From an uncultured Pseudomonadota bacterium (lineage in GTDB: Bacteria > Pseudomonadota > Gammaproteobacteria > Burkholderiales > SG8-39): a stretch of 5,749 nucleotides of DNA. Position numbers and translations under genes: made by a program. The stretch spans positions 1 to 5,749 of the forward strand of contig CAIPGJ010000504.1 of assembly GCA_903864555.1 (NCBI GenBank), written 5' to 3'. Positions 4,687 to 5,749 of the stretch are shown in pieces; within the stretch, counting starts at the first letter, position 1, and each line of letters opens with the position of its first letter. Under the pieces are notes generated by a model. It saw only the letters and a list, made by a program, of their open reading frames with translations. It made no database searches and had not been told where the DNA came from.

Positions 4687-5448
4687 TCAGCGGACGCGCT
4701 TCTCCAGAGCGTCCACGATGCGCTTGCGGCTGCCATCCTTGTTCATGGAGGCCAGAGCATCGGCGAGTTTCTTGAGGTCGCCCTTGTCGGTGCGCGGGCT
4801 GCAGACCAGCCACAGCGGCGTTTCACGCAGCAACATGACCATCTTCACCGGACCGGCCTTGGCCTTGTCGGCGATCTCGTTGGCGGAGTAGTAGCTGGTC
4901 ACCCACAGGTCGATGTGATTGGGATCCCCGTCCTTGAGGAACAGGCGTGCCGGATTCTGTTCATCGCGCAGCACTTCGCGGATGTTGGTGACAGCGCGGC
5001 TCTTCAGGTACTCGACCTTGGCGTCCTGCACCACGCCGCCGATCTTCAGGGGACGCAGGTCGGTCACGGTCTTGAGCGGTTTGGCGAAATCGCTGCGTCC
5101 GAACACCGCCCACTTGTTGGTGAGCAGCTCACCGACCCACTGGAACTGGTTCTCGCGGTTCTCCAGTCGTGCCACCGAGAACAGGCAGGTGTCCTTGTCG
5201 GCTTGCGCCTGGCGGTAGGCGATGTCCCATTCCATGACACGGAAGCTGGCAGGGACCGAGGCACGCTTGGCCATTTCGGTCACCAGTTCGGTGGCGGCGC
5301 CGGCAGCCTTGCCGGAGGCGGCAAAGTTGAAGGGAGGATTATCCTCCGTCAGGAAATTGATGGCCTGGGCCGGTGCGGCAGCCAATACGAGGGCGCTGGC
5401 AGCGCCCAGAACGACCAGTCTGTGCAGGAATTTCAAGGGGCAAGACAT
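4687..5448 (-). CDS. Periplasmic solute-binding protein (SBP_bac_3-like)
   Basis: A 253-residue exported protein with a signal peptide ending AAPAQA (residue 29). The mature protein opens with INFLTEDNPPFNF, the typical first strand and ligand-contacting turn of polar amino-acid-type binding proteins. MEWDIAYRQAQADKDTCLFSVARLENRENQFQWVGEL, positions 72-108 in the protein, matches the central region of the family. Cys88 and Cys216 are the only cysteines in the mature part and could pair. No ABC permease or ATPase gene is next to it, so it is an orphan binding protein here; the ligand cannot be named. GGAGG (plus-strand 5453-5457) lies 4 nt before the ATG and fixes the start. It converges on the cytochrome operon and diverges from ettA. 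The upstream region has two operator-like arrays. Confidence 0.85.
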   Translation of the reverse strand: MSCPLKFLHRLVVLGAASALVLAAAPAQAINFLTEDNPPFNFAASGKAAGAATELVTEMAKRASVPASFRVMEWDIAYRQAQADKDTCLFSVARLENRENQFQWVGELLTNKWAVFGRSDFAKPLKTVTDLRPLKIGGVVQDAKVEYLKSRAVTNIREVLRDEQNPARLFLKDGDPNHIDLWVTSYYSANEIADKAKAGPVKMVMLLRETPLWLVCSPRTDKGDLKKLADALASMNKDGSRKRIVDALEKRVR

Positions 5449-5463
5449 TTTTCCTCCCGAGTT

Positions 5464-5491
5464 TCACGAACGGCTCACGATCTGCTCGTGA
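5464..5491. promoter_or_regulatory. 11-bp-phased TCACGA array upstream of the binding-protein gene
   Basis: TCACGA at 5464-5469 and 5475-5480 and its complement TCGTGA at 5486-5491 are each separated by exactly 5 bp, so all three are in 11-bp phase. As DNA it resembles an operator for a response regulator or other dimeric protein. As RNA of the minus-strand gene, TCACGA and TCGTGA can form alternative 6-7-bp stems just upstream of the ribosome site. The spacing is seen; the binding protein is unknown. Confidence 0.5.
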
Positions 5492-5510
5492 ACGATGTTT
5501 CCAATGCAGT

Positions 5511-5539
5511 ATTTGAGCATGGCGCTGCCGGGTGCTCAA
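5511..5539 (-). promoter_or_regulatory. Candidate promoter and palindrome for the binding-protein gene
   Basis: Minus strand: TTGAGC (5539-5534), 17-bp spacer, TCAAAT (5516-5511), each four of six matches to the sigma-70 boxes. The same bases form the perfect inverted repeat TTGAGCA (5513-5519) / TGCTCAA (5533-5539) with 13 bp between, so the arms coincide with the two promoter boxes. A protein bound to the palindrome would block this promoter. The promoter match is weak; the palindrome is clear. Confidence 0.35.
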
Positions 5540-5678
5540 GCTGCGTGAAGCCGGCGGGGCTGCGCCCAAGCAGGTCCGGGCGGATAATGAGAAGATCGGC
5601 AGTCGCGGCCTTTTATCCGGCTCTGGTCACCGCGTTGCCAACTCTACTCTCACATTCACATAACGGACAGCAGCTAGC

Positions 5679-5749
5679 ATGGCTCAATATGTTTATACCA
5701 TGCGCCGGGTCGGCAAAGTCGTGCCGCCCAAGCGCACCATCCTGAAGAA
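5679..5749 (+). CDS. ettA: EttA, ABC-F translation factor (5' fragment)
   Basis: Only the first 23 codons and two bases are present: MAQYVYTMRRVGKVVPPKRT then ILK. This N-terminus is nearly the same as that of EttA (energy-dependent translational throttle protein, YjjK), whose E. coli form begins MAQFVYTMHRVGKVVPPKR. EttA is a soluble ABC-F ATPase that binds the ribosomal E site and gates entry into elongation according to ATP/ADP level. The Walker motifs lie beyond the window. The ribosome site is weak (GGA at 5665-5667, 11 nt before ATG). It is divergent from the binding-protein gene, with no functional link evident. The identification rests on a short but very distinctive peptide. Confidence 0.93.
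   Translation, partial: MAQYVYTMRRVGKVVPPKRTILK

Larger units (their letters stand above)
5449..5678. promoter_or_regulatory. Divergent intergenic region, solute-binding protein / ettA
   Basis: A 230-bp non-coding stretch. From the left it holds the ribosome site of the minus-strand gene, the TCACGA array (5464-5491), the TTGAGCA palindrome (5513-5539) and a 7-bp inverted repeat CGGATAA/TTATCCG (5581-5587, 5613-5619). The last has a 25-nt loop and overlaps a GATAAT -10-like hexamer (5583-5588). For ettA, TTGCCA (5635-5640) with an 18-bp spacer to CATAAC (5659-5664) is a possible promoter. I see no small ORF with a ribosome site and no tRNA. Confidence 0.5.

Noticed and set aside
3899..4813. 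Minus-strand open frame (304 codons) opposite cytochrome b
   Set aside because: It is a shadow of the cytochrome b gene, which has conserved histidines and helices; the product is Gln/Arg/His-rich with no domain.
4657..5745. Plus-strand open frame (362 codons) opposite the binding-protein gene and running into ettA
   Set aside because: It is antisense to a gene with a signal peptide, ribosome site and family motifs, it overlaps the clear ettA start in another frame, and its product is not recognisable.

Overview
The window is high-GC DNA from a proteobacterium, most likely a betaproteobacterium of the Rhodocyclales/Burkholderiales type. I infer this from the codon usage, the EttA start peptide, and the combination of an SHP-type cytochrome operon with a PhoP/PhoQ-like regulator. 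The genus cannot be fixed from the sequence alone. It looks like ordinary chromosome: I see no insertion sequence, integrase, tRNA gene, CRISPR array or phage gene.

Layout from left to right. (1) The C-terminal end of a multi-pass membrane protein, probably an MFS transporter, runs in from the left edge (+). (2) A three-gene minus-strand operon reads right to left: a small exported PepSY-domain protein, a PhoP-like OmpR-family response regulator, and a PhoQ-like sensor histidine kinase whose ATG overlaps the regulator's stop (ATGA). (3) A compact 111-bp divergent promoter region follows. (4) A three-gene plus-strand operon encodes an exported monoheme cytochrome c of the DUF1924/SHP (sphaeroides heme protein) type, an exported diheme cytochrome c (DHC), and a membrane di-heme cytochrome b561. 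(5) A convergent minus-strand gene encodes a solitary periplasmic solute-binding protein of the SBP_bac_3 type. (6) A divergent intergenic region follows. (7) The first 23 codons of ettA (ABC-F translation factor) run off the right edge (+).

The central six genes form one functional unit. SHP, DHC and cytochrome b are a known gene set, proposed to pass electrons from membrane quinol through cytochrome b and DHC to SHP, an oxygen-binding c-type heme protein. The divergent PepSY/regulator/kinase operon is the obvious controller. The cytochrome set and its pairing with two-component systems are already described, so the system as a whole is not new.

The most interesting unexplained signal is the promoter between the two operons. 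Four related hexamers (consensus CTGAAC) lie at an exact 11-bp period (2756, 2767, 2778, 2789). Two are in one orientation and two in the other, so the array is symmetric around position 2775. Read towards each operon, each pair is a PhoP-box-like direct repeat (about GTTCA-N6-GTTCA), and candidate -10 boxes sit at mirror-image distances on both sides. A second 11-bp-phased hexamer array (TCACGA, TCACGA, TCGTGA) and a separate 7-bp palindrome lie upstream of the solute-binding protein gene. The DHC and cytochrome b leaders share a repeated AC-rich element.
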